From the NCBI GenBank assembly GCA_000499405.2, contig HG738138.1, positions 19,755,753 through 19,819,752 of the forward strand: DNA of 64,000 nucleotides. Reading direction: 5' to 3'. The stretch is from Onchocerca volvulus (lineage: Eukaryota; Nematoda; Chromadorea; Rhabditida; Onchocercidae). Below, one piece after another: positions 11,001-25,000 of the stretch. Both the position numbers and the translations under genes were made by a program. Within the stretch, counting starts at the first letter, position 1. Every line of letters starts with the position of its first letter. The notes under the pieces were generated by a model. The model saw only the letters and a list, made by a program, of their open reading frames with translations. It searched no databases and was not told the DNA's origin.

Positions 11001-14000
11001 ATGCGCCAGGAGAAACTGGTAAAACGTTCCTAATTAGATTGATTCTAGCAGCAATTCGATCCCAAAATGATACAGCCTTAGCTCTTGTATCGTACGGAAT
11101 AGCTGCAACATTATTACCAAGTAGAAGAACTGCTCATTCCACTTTGAAATTGCCACTGAAAAAGCAATTCATTGAAACTCCCACGTGCAACATTTCTAAA
11201 ACATCCGGATGGGAAAAGTATTGTAGAAATATAAATTTATTGTTTGAGATGAATGTACGACGGTACACAAAAAATCGCTTGAAGCTCTTGATCAATCATT
11301 GCAAGATTTGCATGGAAACATAAAACCATTTGTCGCGCATTCCGATATCGCAAGACTCCAACCAAATTCCAAACAAATAAATAATCAAATAAATTCCTTA
11401 CTTTAAATGAATGTTACCAAAATTGTGAATCATTTAACTAATTTTACATTCCTTTCCCATGTTTTTTCTGTTTTCATCTGTGCTCATATCTTTGTATTCC
11501 TGTCATACAGGAAATGCCTTTGCTATCAGTCGCTTACAGTACTTATCAAAATTCACATTTTTGTCCAAATTCACATCCTAATCTTCTCATTAGATCTTGT
11601 CTCGAGCTTATGCTGCAATTGGGTCTTGACAGTTTCCGGTGTTTAATGTAAACCATTCCCATTTCTAATACATATAAATCTTGTTGTATTAAGAAAGGGG
11701 GCTATCTTCAAATAAAGTATCTTCAAATGAAGGTTTTATAATACGGTCTGGACGCAACTCAGCCCAACTCGACTCGACATAACTCAGCCCAACTCGACTC
11801 AACGCAACTCAGTCCAACTCGACTCAATGCAATTCAGTCCAACTCGACTCAATGCAACTCAGCTCAATCTAACTCAACATAGCGCAATCCCAACTCAATA
11901 CAACTCAACAAAATCCGAGTAAACTCAACCCAATCGATCTCAACCCGACTCGACTCAACGCAATTCAACTCAATTTAGTTCAGCGGATCTTAGGAAGCTG
12001 ATCGACTAAACTTACCATCAACTCGCCTAGACTCAATGGTGGTATTTGGCTATTGATCGACATCACTCTCCACGACTGAGAAATATTGACGACACCATTT
12101 GGAAACGCATTAATATTGCTTGCAGGAGATTTCAGGCAAACATTACTTGTAATTTTTCGATCGACAGCACGGACGAAATTAATGCCTGAAATACCCAACT
12201 TTGTGGCAACACCTAATGCCGTTAAAACTAATTACAAATATACGTGTCCAGCTGCGAAACGATCAATCAGTTGAAATATTCTTACACCAATTACTGAAGG
12301 TTGGGAACAGAAAGGTGCCGGTTGATCTAGCCTTAAGATGAATTTCATTGCTTCATAACTTCTGCAATTTAGTAACATCAGAAGAAGAGTTTGTTGATAA
12401 AGTATTTCCCGATATTCAAATCAATTATAAGCATCAGGACTGGCTGAGTGAACGAAGTATTCTTGCGGCCGAGAACAAAGACGTTCGACGAACTTCACAG
12501 TATTATTCAGTCCAACATTCAAAGCAAAACAGTCACATACAAGTCCGTCGACACCATTATGGAAACAGATGAAGCGGTTAATTATCCAACAGAATTTCTG
12601 AATTCACTTGATCTGCCAGGGCTGTCACAGCATGTACTGCAGTTGAAAATTGGCATGTCAATTGTGATGTTGCGAAATATCAACCAGCCAAAACTTTGCA
12701 ACAGCACGCGGCTTGCAGTAAAAAAATTAATGGGTAATGTAGAGGAGCAATCTTGACAGGACCTTTCAAAAGTGAAGATTTCCTCATTCCTCGCATTCCT
12801 GTGATTCCAATGGAAATGCCATTACAGTTTAAGAGATTGCAATTCCCATTCGATTGGCGTTTGCATGCACCATCAACAAAACTCAGGGTCAGTCTTTGGA
12901 ATTGTGCGATTTAGATCTAGAGACCAATTGTTTCTCATATGGACAATTATCTGCTGCATGTTCTAGAGCCGGCAAACCAGACAATTTATATATCTACACA
13001 GAATAACAAAAAATATTGCATGTCCACAAGTATTGCGAAATAAATTACTTGAACGAAACATTTTATTATACACTATCATGATCTCGACATTTCTGCGACG
13101 CAACTACATTCCCCACAAACCAAAAAATAAACCAATTACATCTCTCACAAAGCAAAAAACAAACGAAAAGCTTAAATTACTCGCCTTATTTATTTAAAAA
13201 CAGATGCTTATTCGAATGCAACATGAAATTTTTCAAACCAAGTTTTTCAAATCAATCGATGAAGAACTTGAAATATTGTAGGAAGTAGCAACAGTTAATG
13301 CAGAAATTAGGGTGAATAAATTCTGTCCGCTTCTGAAGATGCGATGCGGGGCGGAGTCAAAATATTCAGTCTGCTTATGAGGGCGTGATGCAGGGCAGAA
13401 AAAAAAAATTCAGTCCCCTCATTTACTTTTAGTTGTTACGGACGTAATACGTGAAAAAAAGCATGTTTATGTAAAACACGCCCCTATTCGAATGCAAGGT
13501 TGTGTCGAAATTGGAAAGCAGTCGATGAAGAACTTGTAACGTTTTCTAGAAAGCCACAAGGAGCATTTACATTTTTGTTTATATAAATTACGGAGGTCAA
13601 TTCACTCTTTTTTACATTATGTTTCATTTCGCAAGCGTCATTTTTTAAAATTCATTAAAACCGATAATTTAATGAAATAGAATTGAAATGAGAGACTTGA
13701 AAATGAGTTATAATTTTCACATGAAAAATTTGCAGAATTTAAAAACGCCAATATTGGAGATATTGCAGATTTTTATTTAAAATTCAAAAAACAAATTGGA
13801 TTCGAAAGTCTTGATTCCGAAATGGAGAAATTATTCTGTCAATTTTTGATACAGAACAGCAAAAAATAAATGAGCATTTTTTTCTTTTTTTTTTCATTTG
13901 TTTGATCCAATAAATTAAAAATTTGAAGGACAATCAGAAATAATCGATTAAAATGAGATTAGCCATGCGGAATTCTTTCATTCAAAAATGATTAATAATA

Positions 14001-17000
14001 CAAGCATATCAAATAGCTTGGTAAAAGCTTTCCATAGCGAACATTATGCTCTTATTTGATATTATCCTGTTTCTAATTTTAGCTCCTATTTTACACCATG
14101 TTTACTTTAAGATAAAGTAACGAGTTCACTTGTGGTCAAGATAGGGTTAAGGGTCATTCAATAGTTTCCCTTATCCTATTCTATCCACTCCGTTCCAATT
14201 CCCTATTACAATAATAAAAAGGGCAAAGAAATAGAAGCTTGCAGCACCCAATATGGGAATTATGAAAATACTATTTTCGAGTTATAAAATGAAAATTGCG
14301 CATGTATCTTACAGTGAGAGAAGCGGAGTTGCAAAATAAATTGCAGTTTTTCTGGAGATAAGAAAAGTTTCTTTGAGTCTAAAGAAGCAATTTATTTTTT
14401 CAAGAAAAAAAGAAGTTCAAAGAAAAAAATTTTTTTGTTTTATTTCGAAAATGAATTTTGATATTGTGATAGAAATATTCTTATATGTCAGACTATTTGA
14501 AAGAACACTTTATCCCGATGCAAAAGACGAAATTAATAGAAATTTTAAAAAAATTTTTTTGCAATATCGAAATGAATTCGTACTGCCAAGCACAATATGC
14601 TTTCATTTTCACCTTTCTTTCCTTCATTCTTTTTTCAGCACTTATTTTTACTTACTGTTGCAGAAAATTAAGATAATATTAGTTCTATTCAAAATAACAA
14701 TGATTGTCTCAACAGAATTAGGTCTGGTACTAAGTAATTAGAAATAGAGAATTGTTGCAGATAAATAAATAAACAAATTAATCAATTCATAATAAACAAA
14801 CCTATCTCAGTTACCGCCTTTTGACCGCTATAGTCGAAATTACTTACAGCTGTCGTTTCTTTTGTCAATCTAAAATTAATGAAAAGAAAATCAGCAAAAT
14901 TATAGCTGAATTCTGCAAAGTATAATAACAAATGAAATATTGTAAACATGACGAAAATTAATTAAAATATTGAGAAATTTCTCTAAAGTTGAAGGAATGG
15001 AAGTTTTTCTTTCTTTGTCTAAAAAACCGAAAAGAAATGCAACAAACGTAATTCTTCTGGTTATTCCCGAGCCCAATATTTTCTAATTACATATAGTTGG
15101 TAAGTCTCTCAGAAAAAAGAATTGCAAAAAATTTCAACTGCAGCTAATTTCTAGCATTTTACTCTATGATCTTAAAACATCACTGCTCAAATCTATCTCC
15201 AGAAAGAATTCTTACCAGGGTAGATTTTTTCAATTTCTAGAAAACAATTCAAACCTTTTTGTTGGCCATAAATATGACGAATGTTGTTTTCCCGATAACT
15301 TTTGCCTCTGACGTAAAGCGATCATTATTCTAGAATATTTTTCTGCGACAGTAAAATTAGATTATAGACCGAAGTCTCCTACGAGAAAGAAAAGAATTTG
15401 TTGATTTGAGAAAGGTGTTTTATATTTGGCTGATAACAGGAAATCCGATAACAAAAAAAAAAAAAAAAAAAAAACAAGTATCGCTAGAAAAACAATTAAG
15501 GAAAAATGGAAAAGTAGTGAAAACACAAACCTAATGTAAACAAATAGAACAATAAAACAAGGTATGACAAAACTAATAATTGATGAGGATATAGAAAATA
15601 TTGGATTATAGAATCGGCATTCGTATGGATCCGCATCTGATGGCCGGATATTCACGCCTAACATTAATTGATCATATGAAATTTCGATTCGCTTTTTAAG
15701 TTAGTTTTCAGGTAAATCAATTACTTTGAGTGTTAGCAAATATTTCTCTAATATTCTTCAAATAAGCAACAACTTTGATTCAAATCGATTGCGTTGAAAA
15801 GACGAAATTACATGAAATGTAGATAGTGACAACTTACCAAGTACAATAGGACTAGCAAGCGCAAGGGAAATGACCCAAATGACAGCCATAATAAAAATAA
15901 CCCGTTTTGTGTCATGAGATTTGTGTGAATAACTTATAGGACGAGTAACTGCTCGATATCTACAATTGAAGAATTAAACTTTTCTTAATTCGTAATTTAA
16001 AGTGAGGATTTGTCTCGTATAAATAAATCCTAATTGACACCGTCATTTTTATCAACACTGTTAGAGAAATAAATATATCATTAACTGAAAAAGGAATAAT
16101 AACTGATCAGGGGTCTTTTTCTAAAGGAAATATAGAATCAAATATTGGATGGAGAGTTAAGCAGGTTTGTTTATCATAGTATCAATATTTAAATCAATAC
16201 TCAATATGCATGATTTATTTCAAAGGATCACCGAAAATATATGTTTTCGATAAATAAATAGCGATTTTTTAAAGTTCAATTGATAAGAACTGTTCTGGAA
16301 GTTTCTTAATCAATAAGATGTAAGAACTGTCTTCTATCATTCAGTTTATTCAGCAAAAAAGAACACTTATTAACTTATTATATCTTTTAAAACTAATATT
16401 TAACATTAATTTACCTATCAAAACTAATTACTGTGAGTAAAAGTATGGACGCAGTACTACAGGCAACATCACTTGCTGAATATATGTCACACATCATCGA
16501 TCCAAGGAACCAATAACCACCTTGCACCTGAAATGCGGCATATCCTGTATGACAGTAGAATTGATCGCCGTACTACTGTGCTCTAAATAAGAAAAAGAAA
16601 TTATGGAAACTAAAGTATTCATCACTAAGCGGTAAAAATTTAATTAATTTGTAAATCAACTAGATAATCAGCTGTTTTAGCTTCAGTTCAACTCTGACTC
16701 ATTTGTTTTAACATTGCGCAGTGCCCCGCTTATTTTTCATCATAGATAATTCAGATTATCATTACTAAATTAGATTTTTTTTATTTCTAAAGAGAGCTTT
16801 TAAATGAATGCATATGAATGCAATTGATTTTAGACGGCAAAAACCTTATCTTTGCTAATTATCATTTTATTAAATAGTTTTCTAGAAATTTCAAATTTTG
16901 ACCAAAAGTAAATTGAGATTTATTAAAAATTGTTGTGTACTTCCTAAACTTCATCACAAAAAAAAAAAGAAAAGAAAAACTGCACTTTCGACATTTTACG

Positions 17001-18235
17001 GCTAACACTTCCACTGAAGCAGCTAATAGAACACTAGTTTTTTTGATCATATAAGCATTTTATTGGATATTACCAACAAAATTTCTCTTGCACATGTGCT
17101 GCATTAAATTTCTCGATCACTATAGTTTCATTTGCTTATTACTAGATCAATTTTCTTTGAATATAACAATGAAATTTTTTCAAATACATTAATTTTCTCC
17201 AAATCATTTTTAAAAAGACGAATCCAGAAACATAAAAGCAAAATACTTTAATTGGAAACAATGCATATGATAATATTTCTATTTTATAGAAAAGCACAAT
17301 TTTGAAAAGTCAAAAAAATGGGACCTCCGGAAGAATGATGAAATAAGTGAAATTAATTGCGAAAGATTATGAAATTAATGATTGAACAATTAAACGCGCT
17401 TCTTTACTTCTTGATTTGTTTATTGTTAATGGTAAAACTATGATCTGTCCAAGAGTCTGAGCTTTTCTTCATCCTAACATTTGCGGATATTTCGGCCCAG
17501 CCATTTCCTGTTTTACTGATGTATATCTCTTGTGATTCATATCTTTCCTTCATTTGTTTCAATCGATTCAATGTAAAATTAAACACATTTAACGTGTTTA
17601 ATGTGACTATTCACTGCTAAGAAAATGAATTAATTTTTTAAACTGGATTCGACAATTGAAGTTGACATTCCGATGACTAATTTATCATATTCTCCTAAAG
17701 AAATGTATAATTTCTTTCGGGTCCTTAGAGTCGCAATTGCATTGCACTGCCAAAGAATACATTTATTTCATTAAAAGAAAGAAAATCATGAAATTTGTGA
17801 TTAGAATGTTGCAAAGGTTTTATTGTGATATTTTGCTATTTTTTATCATTTTCCTTGTCGTTATTATTGCTAATTTATTGCAAAATTTTTTAGTTGTCAA
17901 TTTGTAAATTAGCATGAAGATGGATTAAAACTTACATGGACATAAACAGCATAAGGCATGACGAAAAGTCCAACCAGAAGATCGGCGACAGCCAAGCCAA
18001 AGATCAGAAAATTAATGGCGGAATGAAGAGTTTTAAAGCGTATTACAGCAATAATTACCATTGAATTACCCAAAATAGTAACAGTTGGAATAATTAGGAA
18101 GAATAATCCGGAAATGTTAAGCTGGTGTTTCGGAATAGTTAATTGCGGGAACCAGTACAAAGATGCTGAGTCCGTGATACTGCCACTTACATTCATGGTA
18201 TTATCAGTATCGTTTTTGGTAAATTTCAAATCCAT
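5087..18235 (-). CDS. D2-like dopamine receptor (aminergic GPCR), dop-2/dop-3 type
   Basis: Rhodopsin-class receptor, presumably Gi/o-coupled and neuronal. Exons in transcript order: 18235-17936 (ATG; TM1-2), 16527-16415 (TM3), 15959-15838 (TM4), 15657-15531 (TM5), 14869-14848, 9492-9402, 8923-8721, 7269-7190, 7052-6930, 6873-6693, 6528 to about 6425, about 6168-6032 and 5367-5087 (TM6-7, stop). Visible signatures: SDVACSTAS with the amine-binding Asp of TM3, SFDRYRAV (DRY), serines in TM5 ([10 protein letters not shown]), EKRATKTLG before TM6, CWVPFF in TM6 and NPIIY in TM7. Exons from 14869 to 6425 encode an unusually long acidic/basic third loop; phases join from 9492 to 6528. The splice from TM5 into the 22-nt exon, and the end of the exon near 6425, are uncertain. 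After [13 protein letters not shown] the tail is hydrophobic and may be intron read-through. The exact ortholog is not certain. Confidence 0.82.
9885..13065 (+). mobile_element. Degenerate autonomous Helitron (Rep/helicase pseudogene) in a receptor intron
   Basis: Broken remains of a Helitron Rep-helicase polyprotein, on the strand opposite the host gene. In order: [20 protein letters not shown] (from about 10031), [47 protein letters not shown] and [12 protein letters not shown] (all typical Helitron segments), then PIF1-type helicase motif [13 protein letters not shown] (10999), [15 protein letters not shown], a shifted-frame [17 protein letters not shown] (11278), LLAGDFRQT (12116), the [20 protein letters not shown] segment and the late motif [18 protein letters not shown] (12870). 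Reading frames change repeatedly and stops are common, so no product is expected. Between 11330 and 12070 the helicase is interrupted by unrelated DNA including a satellite. The Rep nuclease two-His motif was not seen. Confidence 0.92.
11756..11975. repeat. 25-bp satellite built from 5-bp modules, inside the Helitron helicase
   Basis: Five clear 25-bp units at 11756-11880, each of the form AACTCAGYCC-AACTCGACTC-RAYRY, followed by degenerate AACTC/CAACTC modules to about 11975. Everything is phased in multiples of five bases. C content is far higher than in the surroundings. It lies between the helicase segments EALDQSL (11278) and LLAGDFRQT (12116). Confidence 0.9.
13175..13610 (+). repeat. 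Helitron-type non-coding repeat (copy 2)
   Basis: Same modular repeat as at 1810-2175 and in the same orientation: 'cttattcgaatgcaac', 'aatcaatcgatgaagaactt', a 'ctgtccgctt...gcgatgcggggcgg' segment, then a second block 'cgcccctattcgaatgcaag' with 'cagtcgatgaagaacttg' and a terminal 'catttacatttttgtttata'. The middle GC-richer segment (ctgtccgcttctgaag, gagggcgtgatgcagggc) is itself internally repeated. It sits directly 3' of the helicase remnant and may be part of the same insertion. Confidence 0.75.
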
Positions 18236-21200
18236 GCCTTTCAAATCAATTCGATAAAAGTTTTAACAAAGACTATAGTAGCAAAAAAGCAGAATTTTCT
18301 AACATCTGTCCAGGTTAAGCTTCCTTAATGCATTACTTTATCATCTGAAAGCAAAAATGTTGATGAACTGTAGCTTAAAATCTATCGAGTAGTGTCATAA
18401 ACATGAATGCCTATGCGATCATCCAATTTATAGGAAATTACGAATGAAGTTCTTTCTATAAGCACCAGTCTGGTTTGACCTCAACCTAACACATAGCCAT
18501 ATCACTAAAATCTTTCGTAATGAATGATAGTACTGGTGGTGTTACATATAATTAATTTTACAGCTTGAAAGCAATGCTAACCTCAAACAGTAATTTCTTT
18601 TCCACTTACTGATTAAATTTGTATTCGCATAAAAATTTGTACAATTTGCACTGAATGGAATTTTAATATCTGAGACAAATTATAATGATATTTCAGTATT
18701 TCTTTGAAATTGGTAATATTACCATTTTAGCTAGTTATTTGACACAAATTATCAAAAAGATAATTACTTAATCACCGGAATATAGAGGAAAAAGAAGGAA
18801 ACGATTTGATGATGACATTGTAGCCATGCTGCTGCCACAAGCAATTGTGTTCCCAAAAGGTTATGTCTAGATTTGATAGATTACCCCAGGTGTTAGCAGT
18901 GCAAATTCATAAAAATATAGAAATAATCGTAGTCTACAATCGATGAAAAGAAAAAAAAAAAAAGAAAAAGAAAAACAACTTCAATAGAAATTAAAGCCTT
19001 TAGCGGTAACGGTGCTGAGAATTAAGAGGAGACTCAAGGACGAGGAAGAGATGGGACATCGCACAGGACAAATGAAATTGGATATGAATGGGAAAACGAC
19101 GGAAATATTCATACATAGTTGACAACCTTAGCGAATTGGCAATGTAATAAATATTTTTGGTTGGATGGATGAGTAGTGGTAAGAGCGATGAATTGAAGAG
19201 AGAAGAGAGAATATTCCTGAATTATCAATGTGTTATTGATGACAAAAACAAAAACAAATCCATATAAAAAGTCATGACATCTAAAGTTAGGATTCTCCTT
19301 GATCTATACAAAACTTAGGCCTATGGTAGCAGAAAGCGGATACACCAGTAAAGTACCAAGCCCTAATTCAATAATCAATACGATACTTTCTGAAAGGAAT
19401 TTCCACCTTGCCTCCGTTTATTATATGATGATTATCTGTGGATTGGTTCACTTGGTCATGGCCAATCATCTTCAGATGGAATATTCTGAATCGGAAAAAT
19501 AATTAGATGAAAAATAGGATAACAAGTGATAAATAACAAAAAGAGATCTTTTTTCATCAATATTCTCTAACATAATCGACTTGTTAAATCAATCATTATT
19601 TAACAAAGCAAACAAAAGAATAAATATTTCAAATGTCCATCTTTACAATGAAAAATCATTAAGAATAAGATGAACACGAAGTCGAAGTTAATTTGCGAAT
19701 GAAAGTTTGCTACTTCCACTCTTTTTCTACAACTTGGAACCGGAAAAAAGTTTCATTTGTGAAATGCAGAATTTCAAAAAAAAAAAACTGAGATGTGGAT
19801 TTCGGTAAAAACTTCATTTAAATTTTGAACGAAATTTTTGAAAAACCTGTCAGAACAATCGCAATATAAAGTTATTGATTTTATATGCAGCATCATACAA
19901 AAACTCATTGCAAAATAACAATGAAATGATTTATTTTATGGACCTTCCTTCCTAAAAAATGAAGTTTTTTTAATGTACATCTGACCACTGTTTCATAGTA
20001 AGGAAGTTGGTGCTTTAATAGACCGAAGAAAATGTAACAATTGGATACTTTAATTTTCTCAACAGATTTGCTTTTGAAAAGTTTTCCAAGAATAAATAGG
20101 AAAAACAGCTATTTATAAATCAATCTAAACCAATCACGTAACATCAGACGTCCATTATGACTCATTCATGCTGCATTATTTAAATTCAGAATTCATTAAC
20201 TATTAATTGTCTCGGATTCTAATTTTCAATAAAATAGAAAAAGTCGCAAAGAGCATGGACGGAATTTTCAAAAATGAGAGGTTAAATAGGGATTTTTGGT
20301 CTTTGATTTTAAAAAAGATTATGAAAATTTGGCAAGAAAAACTCTGCATAAATCATAAGTTGCTACAGTGGCATGACATTTTGGGGTAAGAAAATTGAAA
20401 ATAGCTCTTAAAAGATTTAAAATAAGATGAGGGAGAAGACAATGAAGCAGAAGAAAAAGCACCTTTGAGGCATTTTTTTTTTCCAAAAATTCTTCACACT
20501 GACTTTTCGAGTGCGAATTACGTTTATTTCATCAACCTAATTTCTTGAAATTTTATTAAGCTTAAAGAAACGTTTTTGCTTTTGTTAATAGATACGTTTG
20601 CTGCACAAAATAACGTGCAAACTGTTAAGAAGAATGACAATAAAAAAATTGGTTAAAACGAAACTTTTTGCAAAATTAAATGTGAATAAAAATTGCAAAT
20701 TTAGGAAAATCTGGAAGAGGAGAAATTTTCATTAAGATGAAGTGTTATACAGGAAGGAAACAGAGAAAGCAAGTTCGTAAAACTGCCTAAAACTTTTTTT
20801 GCGGTTTAAAAAAAATTCTTTTTGCTGATTTATTCTTTGGTTTTTTCCATCACCATCATTATTATTTTTAAGTTTATTTTTTGCCATAATTTATAAATTA
20901 ATCATTACTTAATGCTTTTCATATTTTTCATTAACGTAAACATTAGAGTTTCTCTTCTTTATTTTTGCGATAGAGTTCAAATTAGAAATTCAAAACAAGT
21001 TATAAATTCAACGCAGTGAGTTTTTTTGGAGGTCCTATTTTAAAAATTATTAAATTATGAACTGATGTTTAACACATGGAAATGAAAGAATAGATTAAGA
21101 ATTTCTTTTTTGAGAAACAAATGGTAAAATAGTAAAAACAATTAACTTATTATATCACAAAATCACGATTAAGCTGATCACGATTCACACATTTTTCTTT

Positions 21201-21899
21201 GATTGCTGTTTTAGAACACCGAAGCAAACTTCTAATTGAATGCTTAATCAAAAGTGTCATTTGGTTATTCTGTTTTTTTTATAATATTAGCTTGTCTTCA
21301 AATTATAAAATTAACATTTTGAAATAAAAATATTTCTTTTTACAGGCAAATTTCAATTTCAGATTTAGAAGCATGAAAGAGAAATTGAATAAAATCATCA
21401 ATGGCCTTAGCCATATTAAGAAAGAAATGTGATAAAAATTTGACATTAAAATTTTAGAAATTAATACTTTTATAGTAATAAGGATTTGAATGAATTTTTA
21501 TTGTCATTTTTTAAATTCCAAGAAATCATAAAGCCTCATAAAATTTTATATTCCTTTCAACGCATTACTTTCTCATTCCTTTACGCAATAAAATGTAGTT
21601 TCAAGCTAAAATCACATTTTAGAAAGGAATAATTTCAGTATGGAAAACATCAGTTAGCGTGACGGTTATGCCTAATATTTATTCAAGCCTTGCGTAAAAT
21701 TTACAGTGAAATCTGCTAAATTCGAATATTTTCAAGTGATTCTCAATGTAAAATTGTTTTGCTTTTAGACAACTGTAAAGAAATTCACATTAGGCATGTG
21801 ATCCTGCAGAATAAAGAAGTTCAAGTCTGCCGAAAATAGAATATGAGAATGGAAACATTATGGTAAGCTTTCCATCTTTTTTATCTTGGTGTGCCTAAT

Positions 21900-22065
21900 T
21901 CTAAGCCATCGAAAGAATTCTTGATGAAAGATGACTTTTCAATTACCTTTTGTAGCATAAAAGTTAGATTTCGTCAGTCTAATCTTTATGTGCTACCTGC
22001 ACTTCATCTTAAATTCCGCAATTTTTCAGCTTTTCTTGATGCATCGACTCAAAGGTCATGTGGCA
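21900..22065. repeat. Two-copy dispersed repeat, copy A
   Basis: Shares a diverged but clear block with 27125-27255, including 'gtagcataaaa', 'cagtctaatctttatgtgct', 'cacttcatcttaaattcc' and 'caatttttc'. The copies are in the same orientation and about 5.2 kb apart. A 62-codon open frame over copy A is not conserved in copy B, so it is not taken as a gene. Confidence 0.75.
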
Positions 22066-25000
22066 AGCAAACAATTTAAGAATCTCAAGCCTTCTAATGG
22101 ATGACACATGCTGATTATATCGAACTGTTACGAGAAAAAATATTTAATGACAGAAAGAGGTCAAACTTCAAATTTCTGTCAACTTTAGTTTGTTATCGAT
22201 TTAATCAAGCCTAGCTTTCAAATTCTTGATAAATTGCACTTATTTTTCATTCTCATGCACAAGAAAAATCTAAGGACATTCAAGTGGTATCGATTATATT
22301 TGATACCAGTTTTCAGCAGCACATAACATTTAGCTAAAGCAAAACTGATATAATAGATTTATGGTCATATTTAAAAATTTGCCATTTTTAAATAAATGAG
22401 GAATACAATTCCTCTGAAATGTAAACATTTACTTAAAAAAAAAAAAAAACAAAAAATAAATGATAATGTAAGTATATGATTTTTAATTTTCTGATGTGAT
22501 AAATTGTTTTGGGGAATTAGTTAGAGTGATAATTGCATGTGAATGGTCGAAGTTGAAATGGGATAAAATCACTTAATTTCTTTAAAATTGATCCATTTTT
22601 CCTGTATCGCCACTCTAAAAGGATTGAACATATATGCCGACCACATAAAAATATAATGTTTCAAATAAAATAATACCAGTCAAATCATTCCAAATAAAAA
22701 ATGCTCCAAAGTCATCAATTCTTTCAAAATCATAACTTGTTTTAGAGGAACTGTTGAGAGCCAAAATTACATTTTACATCAAGAATTCAGTTGCAAAACA
22801 ACTTAAAAAACTATTACATATATGCGGAGATACAAAATCAAATCATATATGCTAATTTTTGGAATAATTGATTAGAAGAAATTTCTTCGTTCCTGATGTC
22901 AGTCTCAAATATAGAAAAATAATATTTTGCTGGCTGAGACGAAAGACATAATGTTTTAAGCTAAATTGAAATGATAATATTCTGCCAGCATATTTTTGGA
23001 GAAAAATTTATCGCAAATTTAGAAAACGAATTTATAATTCAAATTTTTGAAAAGATAGAAGAAATGGTGCCTATTTCATATGATTTTCTCATTTCTTTTA
23101 CTCTTTCTTTCCTATACATAATCAAATTTTTTTCATAAATAAAAATTAATTGGCTTTTTAGTTTTTTTGCCAAGATTTTACAATTCTGAGAAATTATTAC
23201 TCCTTGAAATGTCTATCACTTATAATTTGCACCTGATTTATTCATTCCTTCAGCATGAAATATAAATGAATCTGCAGGTCCTAATGCTATCCAAGATCAT
23301 GACGATGTGATGTTTTTTAGCATTATCATCTCTCTACTTGGTTTTTATTGTCATGTTGGAAACTCAGGTCAAACTCATCTTCCAACCAAGAAAACTGACG
23401 ATATTAGGAAAGAAAGGAGATAATTTGATGGAATATTCCAAAAGTGACAGGCGAAAAGATCGTGTGAATGACAGCTTTGTCGATGATTTCATGTTCACAA
23501 TAAGCTGAAGCGAAGACTTGGCTTTCAATTTTAGAACTATCTTTATGAGTGTAGCTTTCTGTAAGGAAAATTTCTTTTTTTGTGTTTGTGCCAATTCACT
23601 TCTAGAATAAACTGCTGAAAAGTTAAAAAATATGGAATGGATTTTTTTAGCTGTTGCATTACTTGCCTGACAAACTTATCAGTAGGAAATAAAAAGATAA
23701 TGAGCAGTTAAATTTAAAAGTTCTAAGCGTAAGCAACAGCTTGATGTCCAATTTCTACAGAAAAGAAAAAAATGAGCTTTTGTGCATCATTGAGAAAGAC
23801 TAGAACCGCGATATTCGCAGGAAAAATCCATCTTTATTGTTGGAACCCTCGCACTGATATTTGTTCGAATGAAATTGACTTTCTGTTCCACAAAGTCTAA
23901 TTCAATTATGCACAGCTCTGTTCCAAAAAAGCCAGGAAAAACAACTGTAGGCATCCAATGAACTAGAAAATGTCAGTGAATTTAGATGAACAAGAAAAAA
24001 GGATGAAAAAATAAAAAAAAAAAAAGGGAACCCAACCGAAAAAAAGGCCATTATTTTCCACAGCAACGAAGAAACTGTTCGTTTGGATTCTCCCTTTTTT
24101 TTAACACGTAGATTCATAACTAAAAATAGCCTGAAAATTAGCTGCAAAATGTCTTTTTTAGATGATGAGCCATCATTTTACTATTAAAATCAAATACTTC
24201 TTCACTGAAATAATATGGAGCAACTACTGATCAAAGCATGTGATAACAAGAACGGCTGCAGTATCTTCAAAGTATATTACAACTAACACTTAAAATTTAA
24301 TACCAACAATCATTCTAGGTTCTAGAAAAAATGATAGAAAACACAACTACTACATCATTTTATATTATCGTAAATTCATTTTGATTCATTTTCATTTTTA
24401 GCTGAAAAATTTTCGAAGAACGTTTATTCATTGTTTGAAAATTAAAAGAAACGTCGGCTGTGAAAAATAAGAGGATAAGATCAAAAATAAAAGAGAATAA
24501 GAAAGTGAAGAAGATAAATGTCTTTATCTGTTTTGAACGGTTCAATTCATCTTATTCATTGGTTCTCGCTTTGAAACAAACAATTTAAAATTAGGAAAGT
24601 CGTTTCATTTTCAACAGGGAGCTAATGATAGTATAACTGTTATTAATAATGGTCGTATAATATTACAATGACATCGTAACAAAATGATTTAAATATGATA
24701 TTTTAGCAAAATACATTATGACGATGAAACTTGTCGCTGCAAAATACCAAATTTCACAAATTATTATCATAAAATCAAAAAGAGTGAAAAAAGAGTGTAA
24801 ATTTTAAGATGAGAATCCTGCAAAACAGAATCTTTCTTAACATTATCGATTATCAAAAAAAAAAAAAAAATGAAAAAAAGAATCGAACATTACCACTGTT
24901 GAAAGGAATCTAGAAATTCCACACTTGTCATCATGACTTCACTTTTTGAATCACATTTGCAGCTTTTCATAATTTTTCAAATTAATTTCTAATTTTGCGT

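Noticed and set aside
21891..22079. Plus-strand open frame of 62 codons (MPNSKPSKEF...)
   Set aside because: It covers a dispersed repeat whose second copy is not open, so it is unlikely to be a gene.
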